A stretch of DNA of 64,000 nt, taken from contig DAOTEJ010000002.1 of the NCBI GenBank assembly GCA_035454085.1, forward strand, positions 1-64,000, in the 5' to 3' direction. How positions within the stretch are numbered: position 1 is the stretch's first letter; each line of letters opens with the position of its first letter. Origin of the DNA: DAOTEJ01 sp035454085. GTDB lineage: Bacteria > Pseudomonadota > Gammaproteobacteria > Burkholderiales > Burkholderiaceae_F. Under the pieces are notes generated by a model, which saw only the letters and a list, made by a program, of their open reading frames with translations, searched no databases and was not told the DNA's origin. Position numbers and translations under genes: made by a program. This document shows, piece by piece, positions 35,189 through 45,571 of this stretch.

Positions 35189-35264
35189 TGGTGCCCACTG
35201 CCCGACTCGAACGGGCGACCTACCGCTTACAAGGCGGTTGCTCTACCAACTGAGCTAAGCGGGC
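35189..35264 (-). tRNA. tRNA-Thr (TGT)
   Basis: A 76-base cloverleaf on the minus strand: acceptor GCCCGCT/AGTGGGC (one G-U pair), anticodon stem CCGCC...GGCGG with loop TTGTAAG giving anticodon TGT, T-arm TTCGAGTC and an encoded CCA end. It lies 17 bases beyond the sspB stop, on the same strand. TAGACT (35273-35278, minus) may be a -10 box, though no -35 was seen. Confidence 0.97.
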
Positions 35265-35281
35265 CGAAAGGCAGTCTACGG

Positions 35282-35761
35282 CTACTTGATGCGCTGCAAG
35301 TGCGGGCGGCCGCCGCGCGGCGGCGGCTCGGGGGGCGGCGAGTCGGCTGCGTCGGCCTGTTGCTCCGGCGCGGGCGCCGGGGCGAGGCTGAGCACCGGGC
35401 CGGCCGAGGCAGGCGCCGGTGCGGACTCGGGCTGTGCGCCCTCGCCTTCGGCCTGGGCCTCGAAGGCCATGCCCTGCCCGTTTTCGCGCGCATAGATGGC
35501 GAGCACATTGGAAATCGGGACGTAGACCTCGCGCGCCACGCCGCCGAAGCGGGCGTTGAACTCGATCGCGTCGTTGCCGAGGTTGAGGCGCGAGGTGGCC
35601 ATGGTCGAGACGTTGAGCACGATCTCGCCGTTCTTGACGAACTCGAGCGGCACGCGCACGCGCTCGTCGACCCGCACCGCGAGGTAGGGCGTGTAGCCCG
35701 AGTCCGTGCACCAGTCGTGGATGGCGCGCAGCAGATAGGGCTTGGTCGAGATCTCGCTCAT
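35282..35761 (-). CDS. sspB: ClpXP adaptor SspB
   Basis: A 159-residue adaptor that brings ssrA-tagged proteins to ClpXP. The N-terminal ssrA-binding domain has KPYLLRAIHDWCTDSGYTPY (about 7-26) and NARFGG(V)AREVYVP. A long Pro/Ala/Glu-rich linker (about 100-145) ends in the ClpX-binding tail RGGRPHLQRIK. It follows sspA after 29 bases, the usual pair in betaproteobacteria. Confidence 0.95.
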   Translation of the reverse strand: MSEISTKPYLLRAIHDWCTDSGYTPYLAVRVDERVRVPLEFVKNGEIVLNVSTMATSRLNLGNDAIEFNARFGGVAREVYVPISNVLAIYARENGQGMAFEAQAEGEGAQPESAPAPASAGPVLSLAPAPAPEQQADAADSPPPEPPPRGGRPHLQRIK

Positions 35762-35790
35762 GGGCGTGCGGCGCCGGCCGCGCGACGCGC

Positions 35791-36393
35791 CTAGCGGCGC
35801 ATCACCTTCTCGGAGGGCGTGAGCGCCTCGATGTAGGCCGGGCGCGAGAAGATGCGTTCGGCGTACTTCTGCAGGGGCGCCGCGGTCTTGGGCAGCTCGA
35901 TGCCGTAGTGGTCGAGGCGCCACAGCAGCGGGGCGAGCGCCACGTCGAGCATGCTGAACTCCTCGCCCAGCATGTACTTGTTCTTGAGCATCAGCGGGGC
36001 GAGCTGGGTGAGGCGGTCGCGGATCGAGGCGCGCGCCTTGTCCATGGCCTTGGGGTTGCTGTTGGCCTCGAGCACATGGACCTGCGAGAACAGCTCGCGC
36101 TCGAAGTTGAACAGGAACAGCCGCGCGCGGGCGCGCATCACCGGATCGGCGGGCATCAGCTGCGGATGCGGGAAACGCTCGTCGATGTACTCGTTGATGA
36201 TGTTCGACTCGTAGAGCACGAGGTCGCGCTCCACGAGGATGGGGACCTGCCCGTAGGGATTCATCACGCTGATGTCCTCGGGCTTGTTGAACAGGTCGAC
36301 GTCGCGGATCTCGAAGTCCATGCCCTTTTCAAAGAGCACGAAGCGGCAGCGCTGCGAGAACGGGCAAGTCGTGCCGGAGTACAGGACCATCAT
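35791..36393 (-). CDS. sspA: Stringent starvation protein A (glutathione S-transferase fold)
   Basis: A 200-residue GST-fold protein that binds RNA polymerase in starved cells. The N-terminal thioredoxin-like part (MVLYSGTTCPFSQRCRFVLF) and PYGQVPILVERDLVLYESN (about 46-64) are typical, as is the C-terminal helical domain. Two adjacent ATGs (36393 and 36390) could start; AAGGAA is upstream. It lies downstream of petC and upstream of sspB. Confidence 0.95.
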   Translation of the reverse strand: MMVLYSGTTCPFSQRCRFVLFEKGMDFEIRDVDLFNKPEDISVMNPYGQVPILVERDLVLYESNIINEYIDERFPHPQLMPADPVMRARARLFLFNFERELFSQVHVLEANSNPKAMDKARASIRDRLTQLAPLMLKNKYMLGEEFSMLDVALAPLLWRLDHYGIELPKTAAPLQKYAERIFSRPAYIEALTPSEKVMRR

Positions 36394-36512
36394 GTCGCGG
36401 TTTCCTTCACAAACGGCGAAGGGTGAGCAGGCTCACCCTTGCGCTGGCGGACGCGGCGGCGCCGTCGTCCGGGTCGATTCGGACGCGGGAGCGAACGCCC
36501 CCGCGCGGGTCC

Positions 36513-37367
36513 CTACTTCACGTCCTTCCAGAACGCGCGGTTGAGCCACCAGGCGAGCACGGTGAACACGGCCAGGAACAGCAGCACCCACACGCCGATC
36601 TGCACCCGCGAGGCGCGCGAGGGATCGGTCATGAACACGAGGTAGGCCACGAGGTCGGCGACCTTCGAGTCGTACTGGCGCGACTGCTCGGGGTTGGCCG
36701 GCTTGAAGGAGAAGCTCATCCCCTCGCGCGCCTGGCTCCCGGCGGGCGCCTCGGTCACGGTGGCGAAGCCGTCGTGGTCGAAGACCTTGACGGTCCTGAC
36801 GAGCTCGCTCTTGCCGGTCTTCTCGTCCGTGACCTTGTGCACGGTCTCGATGGTGGCTTCGCGCGGACCCTGCAGTTCCCACAGCGCGTGCGGCATGCCG
36901 ATGTTGGGCATGACCACGTTGTTCCAGCCGGTGGGGCTGGAGGCGTCGCGGTAGTAGGTGCGCCACAGGGTGAAGAGGTAGTCGGGACCGCTGAAGTCGA
37001 AGGTGGTGCGGGCGCGCGCGATCACCGACAGGTCGGGAGGCATCTTGCCGAACCAGGCCTTGGCCTCGGCCGGGGTCATGGCGATCTTCATCGTGTCGCC
37101 GACCTTCTGGTTTCCGAAGATCAGGAAGTCCTTGATCTCCTTGTCGCTGATGCCGATGGCCTGCAGGCGGTTCCAGCGCATCAGGTTGGCGCTGTGGCAG
37201 TTCAGGCAGTAGTTCACGAAGGTGCGCGCGCCGCTTTGCAGGGCGGGCATGCTCTTCGAGCGGTCCGGCCAGTGGTCCATGTGGATGGTCGCGCCGGCGG
37301 CCCAGGCCGAGCCGGAAAGCAGCGCCACGGCCAGCGCCCCGGCGATGCGTGCAAGCAGCTTGTTCAT
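36513..37367 (-). CDS. petC: Cytochrome c1
   Basis: A 284-residue bc1-complex subunit. Signal peptide at the start (cleavage near AWAAG at about 23), heme c motif CLNCHSAN (Cys about 54 and 57) and the axial Met region near NVVMPNIGMP. A C-terminal membrane anchor is at about 254-275. The region 172-220 (PREATIETVHKVTDEKTGKS...) is a hydrophilic insertion typical of some proteobacterial c1. Last of the petABC operon. Confidence 0.95.
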   Translation of the reverse strand: MNKLLARIAGALAVALLSGSAWAAGATIHMDHWPDRSKSMPALQSGARTFVNYCLNCHSANLMRWNRLQAIGISDKEIKDFLIFGNQKVGDTMKIAMTPAEAKAWFGKMPPDLSVIARARTTFDFSGPDYLFTLWRTYYRDASSPTGWNNVVMPNIGMPHALWELQGPREATIETVHKVTDEKTGKSELVRTVKVFDHDGFATVTEAPAGSQAREGMSFSFKPANPEQSRQYDSKVADLVAYLVFMTDPSRASRVQIGVWVLLFLAVFTVLAWWLNRAFWKDVK

Positions 37368-37394
37368 TGTGGGACTCTCGATAGTCTCGGGGGC

Positions 37395-38789
37395 TCAGTG
37401 CGCGCTGAAGGTGATGCGCGCAGGCACGGGCTTGAACGTGCCCATGCGGCTCCACCAGGGCATGAGCGCGAAGAACGCGAAGTACACCAGGGTCAGCACC
37501 TGCGCGACCAGGGTCAGCGCCGGCGCCGGCGGCTGGGTGCCGAGGTAGCCAAGCACCACCATCACCGCGGCGAAGACGTACAGCAGCCAGCTGTGCCAGG
37601 TCGGGCGGTAGCGCATCGACCGCGCCGGAGACTGGTCCAGCCAGGGCATCGCGAAGAAGATCACCACCGACACGCCCATCAGCACCACGCCCCAGAACTT
37701 GGCGTCGAGGGCGACCGGACCCACCATCAGCGGCAGCACCACGGCCAGCGCGACGAGCACGGCGAGGCGCGCCTTCTTGCTGGTGGTCGACAGGTAGATG
37801 AGCGCGCCCAGGCCCGCCAGGCCGATCACCAGCGCCCACATGAATTCGGTCGTGGTCGCGCGCAGGATCGAGTAGAAGGGCGTGAAGTACCACACCGGGG
37901 CGATGTGCGAGGGCGTGGTCAGCGGGTCGGCGGGCTGGAAGTTGGTCCACTCGAGGAAGTAGCCACCCATCTCAGGCGCGAAGAACACGATGCCGAAGAA
38001 GATGATCAGGAACACCGACAGGCCCAGGATGTCGTGCACCGAGTAGTAGGGGTGGAACGGGATGCCGTCCACCGGCCGCCCGGTCTTCGGGTCGATCGTG
38101 TCCTTGATCTCGACGCCGTCCGGATTGTTCGATCCCACGTCGTGCAGCGCAAAGATGTGCGCCACTACCAGGCCGAGCAGCACGAGCGGGATGGCGATCA
38201 CGTGGAACGCGAAGAAGCGGTTGAGCGTGGCGTCGCCCACCACGTAGTCGCCGCGCACCAGCACCGCAAGGTCGGGGCCGATCAGGGGAATGGCGCCGAA
38301 CAGGTTCACGATCACCTGGGCACCCCAGAAACTCATCTGGCCCCAGGGCAGCAGGTAGCCGAAGAACGCCTCGCCCATCAGGCACAGGAAGATCAGGCAG
38401 CCGAAGATCCACACCAGCTCACGCGGCTTGCGGTAGCTGCCGTAGAGCAGGCCGCGGAACATGTGCAGGTACACCACGACGAAGAACATCGAGGCGCCGG
38501 TGCTGTGCATGTAGCGGATGAACCAGCCGCCCGGCACGTCGCGCATGATGTACTCGACCGAGGCGAAGGCCAGGGCCGCGTCGGGCTTGTAGTGCATCAC
38601 CAGGAAGATGCCCGAGACGATCTGGATCACCAGCACCACCAGCGCGAGCGAGCCGAAGAAGTACCAGAAGTTGAAGTTCTTCGGCGCGTAGTACTCGGAG
38701 AGGTGGTTCTTGTATGCCGCCATCAGGCTCGGCATGCGCTGGTCTACCCAGCCCATCAGGCCGGTGTACTCGGTCTTGTGCAGTCCCAT
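37395..38789 (-). CDS. petB: Cytochrome b of the bc1 complex
   Basis: A 464-residue integral membrane subunit that carries hemes bL and bH and the quinone sites. Paired histidines are seen in YMHSTGASMFFVVVYLHMF and in FFAFHVIAIPLVLLGLVVAH. The Qo-site motif reads PVWY (in HIAPVWYFTPFY) where mitochondria have PEWY. It runs on from petA with 24 bases between and is followed by petC. Confidence 0.97.
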   Translation of the reverse strand: MGLHKTEYTGLMGWVDQRMPSLMAAYKNHLSEYYAPKNFNFWYFFGSLALVVLVIQIVSGIFLVMHYKPDAALAFASVEYIMRDVPGGWFIRYMHSTGASMFFVVVYLHMFRGLLYGSYRKPRELVWIFGCLIFLCLMGEAFFGYLLPWGQMSFWGAQVIVNLFGAIPLIGPDLAVLVRGDYVVGDATLNRFFAFHVIAIPLVLLGLVVAHIFALHDVGSNNPDGVEIKDTIDPKTGRPVDGIPFHPYYSVHDILGLSVFLIIFFGIVFFAPEMGGYFLEWTNFQPADPLTTPSHIAPVWYFTPFYSILRATTTEFMWALVIGLAGLGALIYLSTTSKKARLAVLVALAVVLPLMVGPVALDAKFWGVVLMGVSVVIFFAMPWLDQSPARSMRYRPTWHSWLLYVFAAVMVVLGYLGTQPPAPALTLVAQVLTLVYFAFFALMPWWSRMGTFKPVPARITFSAH

Positions 38790-38813
38790 GACGAATCCTG
38801 GAGTGGGTTCGGG

Positions 38814-39443
38814 TCAGGCCTTGTCGTCGCCGATCAGCACGACGGTGTCGGACAGGTAGCGGTGCGGAGGGATCGCCAGATTGTCCGGCGCCGGCTTGTT
38901 CTTGAACACGCGGCCCGCCAGATCGAAAGTCGAGCCGTGGCAGGGGCACACGAAGCCCTGGTCGCCGCCGAGCTGGGGGCTCTGGCCGGCGTTGTAGGGG
39001 CCGGTGGGCGAGCAGCCCAGGTGCGTGCAGATGCCCACGCACACCAGGTAGTCGGGCTTGATCGAGCGCAGGTCGTTCTGCGCGTAGGCCGGGGTGGGGT
39101 ACTGGGTGCGCAGCGAGTTCGGGTCGGCGACCTGTGCGTTGACCTTCTTGATCGACTCGAGCTGCTCGGGCGTGCGGCGCATCACCCACACCGGCAGGCC
39201 GCGCCACTCCACGGTACGCATCTCTCCCGGCGCGAGCCCGGAAACATCGAACTCCACCGGGGCGCCGGCCGCCTTGGCACGCTCGGAAGGAGCGAGCGAA
39301 GACACGAACGGCGCGGCGATCGCCACCACGCCTGCGCCACCGACCACCGAGGCGGCGATCAGGGCGTTGCGGCGATCCTTGTCTACGGTCGGGGCGGCGG
39401 TATCCGCGGCGTGCGCGGCCTGTTGAGGGGTGGCGTTGGACAT
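38814..39443 (-). CDS. petA: Rieske iron-sulfur protein of the bc1 complex
   Basis: A 209-residue subunit. The N-terminus has a twin-arginine-like signal ([18 protein letters not shown], about 22-39) that doubles as membrane anchor. The [2Fe-2S] ligands are in CTHLGC and CPCHGS, as required. Targeting by Tat agrees with tatABC later in the window. ATG 39443 is chosen at the conserved N-terminus. The gene is divergent from mscL. Confidence 0.97.
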   Translation of the reverse strand: MSNATPQQAAHAADTAAPTVDKDRRNALIAASVVGGAGVVAIAAPFVSSLAPSERAKAAGAPVEFDVSGLAPGEMRTVEWRGLPVWVMRRTPEQLESIKKVNAQVADPNSLRTQYPTPAYAQNDLRSIKPDYLVCVGICTHLGCSPTGPYNAGQSPQLGGDQGFVCPCHGSTFDLAGRVFKNKPAPDNLAIPPHRYLSDTVVLIGDDKA

Positions 39444-39652
39444 GGGATTCCCGATGCGGAGTGGGGCGCGGCAGCACACAGGCGAAGTCCGCGCTTTTTG
39501 GCAGCCCGCGATTCTACCCGAACCGTCCCGACGGCCCGGAACATCCCGGGTGGTGGAATGGCTGCCTGCGGGCGAAGGCCCGGCCGGCCACGGCTCACCT
39601 GCCCACGCATAGAATCCACGGACGTACCCGTCACCCCGTCATGGAGCGCTGC

Positions 39653-40090
39653 ATGAGCATGCTGAAGGACTTTCGCGATTTCGCCGTCAAGGGCAATGTC
39701 ATCGACCTGGCGGTGGCCGTGATCATCGGTGCCGCCTTCGGGAAGATCGTCGATTCGCTGGTCAAGGACCTGGTCAACCCGATCCTGGGCGCGATCATCG
39801 GCAAGCCCGACTTCTCGAACCTCTACGTCGTGCTCCGGCTGCCCAGCGGATACAGCGGCCCCATGGACTACGAGGCCCTGACCAAGGCGGGGGCGACGGT
39901 GTTCGGGTACGGCGCCTTCCTGACCGCGGTGATCAACTTCCTGCTGCTGGCCTTCGTGATCTTCTGGATGGTGAAGCTCGTCAGCCGCGTCAAGTCCAAC
40001 CTCGATGCCACGGCCGCGCCCACGCCCGACGACGTGGTCCTGCTGCGCGAGATCCGCGACCTGCTCCAGAAGCAGGCGTCTGGCAAGTAA
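39653..40090 (+). CDS. mscL: Large-conductance mechanosensitive channel
   Basis: A 145-residue channel that opens under membrane tension to release osmolytes. The N-terminal amphipathic part and TM1, [21 protein letters not shown] (about 8-28), and TM2 (about 79-101) are typical. A C-terminal helix bundle ([12 protein letters not shown]) ends the chain. GGAG seven bases before ATG 39653 fixes the start. It is followed by the protease gene after 24 bases. Confidence 0.95.
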   Translation: MSMLKDFRDFAVKGNVIDLAVAVIIGAAFGKIVDSLVKDLVNPILGAIIGKPDFSNLYVVLRLPSGYSGPMDYEALTKAGATVFGYGAFLTAVINFLLLAFVIFWMVKLVSRVKSNLDATAAPTPDDVVLLREIRDLLQKQASGK

Positions 40091-40114
40091 TCACTCACGC
40101 GGGAGCCCCTGCGA

Positions 40115-41281
<1,167 letters not shown>

Positions 41282-41388
41282 TCGCGCCGCCGCCTGGCGC
41301 GGCTTGCGCCAGGTCCAGACGCCGCGCCGGCGGCGCTTGTACAGCGGCAAGACGGCGACTATGCGTGAGCCATGGAGGAAGCGATTCC

Positions 41389-42846
41389 ATGAGTCTTGCT
41401 GCGCAACTAGCGCGCGCCACCCCAGGCGCCGCTGCCTTCAAGGCCTGGGGCAGGCAGTGGTTCGGGCTGCTCGCCGCCGGCCGCCAGGCGGCGCTGGTCG
41501 CCCACGCCGCGCGGCACTCGCGCTTCTATGCCGACCACTGGCGCGGCACGGTCGCGGGTGGCTTCAATGCGCTGCCGCCGGTCACGCGGGCCGAACTCAT
41601 GGCGCGCTTCGACGACTGGGTCTGCGACCCGCGCATCACGCTGGGCGAGGTGCGCCGCTTCGTCGCCGACCCGGCCCGCGCGGGCGACTCCTACCTCGAG
41701 CACTACGCGGTGTGGACGAGTTCCGGCACCAGCGGCCTGCCCGGCATCTTCGTCCACGACGACTTCTCGGTCGGCTTGTCGGGCTGGCTCACGACCACGC
41801 GGGGCGACGCGCGGGTGATGGCCCGCAACCTTGCCTCGGCGCTGGCGAGCGACAACCGCTCGGTGCTGGTCTCGGCGCTCGGCGGCCACTTTGCGGCCTA
41901 CGCGCTGTGGCAGCGCCAGCGGCGCATGAATCCCTGGATCGCCAGCCGGTCGCGCGCCGTGTCGGTGCTGCTGCCCCTGCCGCAGATCTGCGGCGCGCTC
42001 GAGGCCGCGCAGCCGCAGTTGCTCGCCTCCTACCCCAGCCTGCTGCTCGAGCTCGCGCGCGAGCGCCGCGCGGGGCGCCTGGGCATCGCGCCGCGCGCCC
42101 TATGGGCCGGCGGCGAGCACCTGAGCGCCGCGATGCGTGCCGAGATCGAATCCGGCTTCGAGGCGCCCCTGGCCGAGGAGTACGGCGCCTCCGAGTGCAT
42201 CAGCATCGCCAGTGCCTGCGCCGAGGGCCATCTCCACGTCAACGAGGACTGGGTCACGCTGGAGCCGATCGACGAGCACGATCGGCCGGTGGCGCCTGGC
42301 ACCGTGTCGCACGCCGCGCTGCTCACCAACCTCGCCAACTTCGTCCAGCCCGTGATCCGCTACCGGCTCGAGGACCGCATCCTGGTGCTGCCCGAGCCCT
42401 GCCCCTGCGGCAATCCGATGATGGCCATCCGCGTCGAGGGGCGCACGGACGAGACGCTCGAGTTCGCCGGTCTGCGCGGGCCGGTGCGCATCGTGCCCAT
42501 GGCGCTCGCCACCGCCGTCGAGGAGGCCGCCGGCGTGCACCGCTTCCAGATCCGCGCGCTCGGGCGCGAGCGGCTCGAGGTGTGGATCGATCCGGCCGGC
42601 GTGCGGCAACGCGCTACGGTCGCAGAGCGCGTACGCGGGGCGCTCGAGGCTCTGCTCCAGTCGCACGGCGCCGCGGGTGTGCGGATCGACTGCCGTTGGG
42701 CCGCGCCGCAGCGCGATGCGCGCAGCGGCAAGTGTCGGCAGGTGCTGCGCGAATCTGGGCACGCACCAGCCGCACCGCCGCCCCCAGCCAGGGCGCCGGC
42801 AGCTAGGGGCTCGCGCGCAGGCGCGCGCTCATCTCGGCGGCCTTGA
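41389..42846 (+). CDS. PaaK-like adenylate-forming enzyme
   Basis: A 485-residue protein of the phenylacetate-CoA ligase/CapK group. The ATP-binding motif VWTSSGTSGLPGIF (about 111-124) and LAEEYGASECISIA (about 259-272) resemble the family, and CPCGNPMMAIRVEGRTDE follows near 340. It should activate a carboxylate with ATP; the substrate is unknown and no pathway genes are close. The last 35 residues are Ala/Pro/Arg-rich and overlap the convergent Sel1 gene by 44 bases, so the true end of the domain is earlier. Start at ATG 41389 with GGAGGA upstream. Confidence 0.8.
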   Translation: MSLAAQLARATPGAAAFKAWGRQWFGLLAAGRQAALVAHAARHSRFYADHWRGTVAGGFNALPPVTRAELMARFDDWVCDPRITLGEVRRFVADPARAGDSYLEHYAVWTSSGTSGLPGIFVHDDFSVGLSGWLTTTRGDARVMARNLASALASDNRSVLVSALGGHFAAYALWQRQRRMNPWIASRSRAVSVLLPLPQICGALEAAQPQLLASYPSLLLELARERRAGRLGIAPRALWAGGEHLSAAMRAEIESGFEAPLAEEYGASECISIASACAEGHLHVNEDWVTLEPIDEHDRPVAPGTVSHAALLTNLANFVQPVIRYRLEDRILVLPEPCPCGNPMMAIRVEGRTDETLEFAGLRGPVRIVPMALATAVEEAAGVHRFQIRALGRERLEVWIDPAGVRQRATVAERVRGALEALLQSHGAAGVRIDCRWAAPQRDARSGKCRQVLRESGHAPAAPPPPARAPAARGSRAGARSSRRP

Positions 42847-43498
42847 GCCGGGCCACCGGGTCGCCCTGCGCGGCAGCGCGCAGGTACCACACCCAGGCTC
42901 TGGCCGTGTCCTGCGGCACGCCGTCGCCACGCTCGTAGAGGCTCGCCAGGATGTAGGCGGCGCCATCCTCGTCCTGCTGCGCGGCGCGCTCGTACCAGCG
43001 GGCGGCCTGGGCCATGTCGCGCGGCACGCCGCGGCCGAGGAAGTACTGCGTGGCCAGCGTCAGCTGCGCCGGCCCGTGCCCCTGCTCGGCGGCGCGCGCG
43101 AACCATTCGTTGGCCGTGGCCATGGAGCGTGCCACGCCCTCGCCGCGCTCGTAGAGCAGGGCCAGGCCGAACTGCGCCTGGGCAAAGCCCGACTGTGCCG
43201 AGCGCGCGAGCCAGAGCACGGCGGCCGTGGAATCCGGCGGACCGCCCTCGCCGAGCATGAGCATCACCGCCAGGTTGAACTGCGCGACCCGCAGACCGCG
43301 CTCGGCCGCCTGCTGGTAGCGCTGGCGTGCGGCCTCGTGCTGGCCGCCCTGGTAGGCCACCCAGCCGGCGGATAGATCCGGGTCCTCGTCGGGCGCAATC
43401 TGCAGTCGCGCACCCGCCGCCTGCGCCATCAGCGCGAGCAGGCCGGCCAGCGCCAGTCCCCGCGCGAACCCGGCCAGCTGGCCAAGCCGCGGCGGCAC
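42803..43498 (-). CDS. Sel1-repeat (TPR-like) exported protein
   Basis: A 231-residue protein with a signal peptide (hydrophobic run to about residue 30) followed by about five Sel1-like repeats such as AAERGLRVAQFNLAVMLMLGEG, AEQGHGPAQLTLATQYFLGRGV and AQQDEDGAAYILASLYERGDGV. Sel1 repeats bind partner proteins. It is four bases from the tatC stop, so it is coupled to the tat genes. Function is not known. Confidence 0.8.
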   Translation of the reverse strand: MPPRLGQLAGFARGLALAGLLALMAQAAGARLQIAPDEDPDLSAGWVAYQGGQHEAARQRYQQAAERGLRVAQFNLAVMLMLGEGGPPDSTAAVLWLARSAQSGFAQAQFGLALLYERGEGVARSMATANEWFARAAEQGHGPAQLTLATQYFLGRGVPRDMAQAARWYERAAQQDEDGAAYILASLYERGDGVPQDTARAWVWYLRAAAQGDPVARLKAAEMSARLRASP

Positions 43499-43502
43499 GC
43501 CC

Positions 43503-44261
43503 TCAGCTCCCCGGCTCGGGGGCCGGTGCGTCGTCCTTGCGGCCGAACAGGGCCACCAGCCAGATCCCCACCTGGTAGAGCAGCACCAGGGGAATGGCGA
43601 GGAGCAGTTGCGAGAGCACGTCCGGAGGCGTGACGATCGCGGCGATGATGAAGGCGCCGACGATCACATAGGGGCGCGCCTGCTTGAGCTTCTCGAGCGA
43701 GGCGATGCCCATGCGGTTGAGCACCATCACCACGATCGGGACCTCGAAGGTCAGGCCGAAGGCGATGAACATGCTGATCACGAAGCCGAAGTAGGAATCG
43801 ATGTCGGGCGCGAAGTTCACCGAGTCGGGCGCAAAGCCCGCGATGAAGGTGAACACCATGCGGAACACGACGAAGTAGCAGTACGCCATGCCCAGCGCAA
43901 ACATCGCCAGGCTCGAGGCGATCAGCGGCAGGGCCAGGCGCTTCTCGTGCTTGTACAGGCCCGGCGCGACGAAGGCCCACACCTGATAGAGCACATAGGG
44001 CAGAGAGATCAGGAAGGCCGCGAACAGCGTGACCTTGAGCGGCACCATGAAGGGCGCGATCACCCCGGTGGCCAGCAGCTTCGAGCCCTCCGGCAGGGCC
44101 ACCATCAGCGGCGCGGACAGCGCATCGAAGATCTGCTTCATGAACGGGCTCAGGGCCACGAACACGATCACGATGGCGATGGCCGCCCGCACCAGCCGCG
44201 TGCGCAACTCGACGAGGTGCGACAGCAGGCTCTCTTCCTGGGGGGGGGATTCCTCGGCCAT
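43503..44261 (-). CDS. tatC: Sec-independent translocase TatC
   Basis: A 252-residue inner-membrane receptor for twin-arginine signals, with six hydrophobic helices. The N-terminus (LLSHLVELRTRLVRAAIAI) and FEVPIVVMVLNRMGI (about 169-183) are typical, with a conserved glutamate in FEVP. It is downstream of tatB by 18 bases. Confidence 0.95.
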   Translation of the reverse strand: MAEESPPQEESLLSHLVELRTRLVRAAIAIVIVFVALSPFMKQIFDALSAPLMVALPEGSKLLATGVIAPFMVPLKVTLFAAFLISLPYVLYQVWAFVAPGLYKHEKRLALPLIASSLAMFALGMAYCYFVVFRMVFTFIAGFAPDSVNFAPDIDSYFGFVISMFIAFGLTFEVPIVVMVLNRMGIASLEKLKQARPYVIVGAFIIAAIVTPPDVLSQLLLAIPLVLLYQVGIWLVALFGRKDDAPAPEPGS

Positions 44262-44279
44262 GGTGTCCGGCGGGCGGCG

Positions 44280-44822
44280 CTAGCGGCGAATGCGCGGGCG
44301 GCTGACCCGAGCCCGCGGTGCGTAGCGGTTGCGTGCCGCGCCAGCGTGCGCGTCGGGCAGGGCGAGCTGCCGCTTGAGCCGCGCGAGTTCCTCGGCGAGT
44401 TCATCCACCGAGGGCGCCGCCTTGTAGCGACGCGCGAAGGTCTTGCGCTCCCAGCTGCCGCTCTCCCAGTCGTAGGACTGGGCGGTGGCCGCCTCGGCGC
44501 CTTCGGTCACGGCAGTCGGCGCCGACACGCTGCCGTCGAGCGCCGCGCCCGCCTGGTTCAGATCACTCTGGATCGAGCTCACGGTGCTGGCCACCTGGCT
44601 CTCGACCGAGGCCGCCATCGAGCGGGCCTGCTCCTGCAGGCGCTTGAGTTCCGCGATCTCCATCTCGCGGTTGATGTCCGACTTCACCTGGCTGACGTAG
44701 CGCTGCGCCTTGCCCGCCCATTCGCCGGCCGCGCGGGCGACCTTGGGCAGGCGCTCGGGTCCGAGGACCACGAGTGCCACGACCCCGATCAGGGCGAGCT
44801 CGCCGAAGCTGAAATCGAGCAT
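44280..44822 (-). CDS. tatB: Sec-independent translocase TatB
   Basis: A 180-residue protein with the N-terminal membrane helix and hinge MLDFSFGELALIGVVALVVLGPERLP, then a long amphipathic helix rich in Glu and Gln. The tail (about 130-180) is basic and less conserved. It works with TatC to bind substrates such as the Rieske protein. ATG 44822 gives the standard N-terminus. Confidence 0.92.
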   Translation of the reverse strand: MLDFSFGELALIGVVALVVLGPERLPKVARAAGEWAGKAQRYVSQVKSDINREMEIAELKRLQEQARSMAASVESQVASTVSSIQSDLNQAGAALDGSVSAPTAVTEGAEAATAQSYDWESGSWERKTFARRYKAAPSVDELAEELARLKRQLALPDAHAGAARNRYAPRARVSRPRIRR

Positions 44823-44886
44823 GGGAGTGAGGCGACGCCGGGGCAGCCGGCGTCGCAGGCCGGTGCCCGCGGGCGCCGGACCAGGC

Positions 44887-45123
44887 TCAGGAGTTGGTCT
44901 TTTCCTTGGCCTGGACGTCGATGGTCTGGCCCGAGGCCACCTGCTTGGCGGGATCGGCGGGCTTGGCATCGGCAGCCGCATCGGTGCCTTCCTTCATGCC
45001 TTCCTTGAAGCCCTTGATCGCGCCGCCCAGATCCTTGCCGACGTTCTTGAGCTTGCCGGTGCCGAAGATCAGAACGATGACCACCAGGACGATGACCCAG
45101 TGCCAGATCGAAAACGAACCCAT
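44887..45123 (-). CDS. tatA: Sec-independent translocase TatA
   Basis: A 78-residue pore component: N-terminal helix ([21 protein letters not shown]) then the [20 protein letters not shown] amphipathic helix. Length is normal for TatA. It is nine bases after hinT, so transcription can run through from the his operon. Confidence 0.95.
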   Translation of the reverse strand: MGSFSIWHWVIVLVVIVLIFGTGKLKNVGKDLGGAIKGFKEGMKEGTDAAADAKPADPAKQVASGQTIDVQAKEKTNS

Positions 45124-45132
45124 GTGCGTCTC

Positions 45133-45489
45133 CTACAGACGTTTCCACGGCCGGGGTCCGCCCAGCACATGGATATGCAAGTGATTCACCTCTTGTCCGC
45201 CGTCGGGGCCGTTGTTGATCACGACCCGAAAGCCGTTGGCGCAGCCTTGTTCCCGGGCGAGTTGCGGGGCGAGCGCCAGCATTCTACCCAGAAGGGGCGC
45301 GTCGACCGCGTGCGCGTCGAACAGCGATCCGAGGTGGTGCTTGGGGATCATGAGGAAGTGCACCGGAGCGGCCGGGTGAATGTCATGAAACGCCAGCAAC
45401 TCCTCGTCCTCGTAGACCTTCTTCGAGGGAATCTCGCCAGCCGCGATGCGGCAGAACAGGCACTGGGGGTCGCGTCCGGGATGGCTCAT
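45133..45489 (-). CDS. hinT: HIT family protein HinT (purine nucleoside phosphoramidase)
   Basis: A 118-residue histidine-triad protein. The catalytic triad is in VNHLHIHVLGGRP (about 100-112). The N-terminus CLFCRIAAGEIPSKKVYED is typical of the HinT/PKCI group. It hydrolyses AMP-linked phosphoramidates. It follows hisE by 82 bases. Confidence 0.93.
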   Translation of the reverse strand: MSHPGRDPQCLFCRIAAGEIPSKKVYEDEELLAFHDIHPAAPVHFLMIPKHHLGSLFDAHAVDAPLLGRMLALAPQLAREQGCANGFRVVINNGPDGGQEVNHLHIHVLGGPRPWKRL

Positions 45490-45571
45490 GTCTCGGTTCT
45501 CCTGCTCAGAATGCTTGGATCGCGCACAGCGGTCAGGGTTCGCCCCGCCACCCGAAGGCGGGAGGCGCGGC

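Noticed and set aside
36423..39656. 1077-residue open frame on the plus strand over petCBA
   Set aside because: It is a shadow frame; the minus strand carries clear cytochrome c1, cytochrome b and Rieske signatures.
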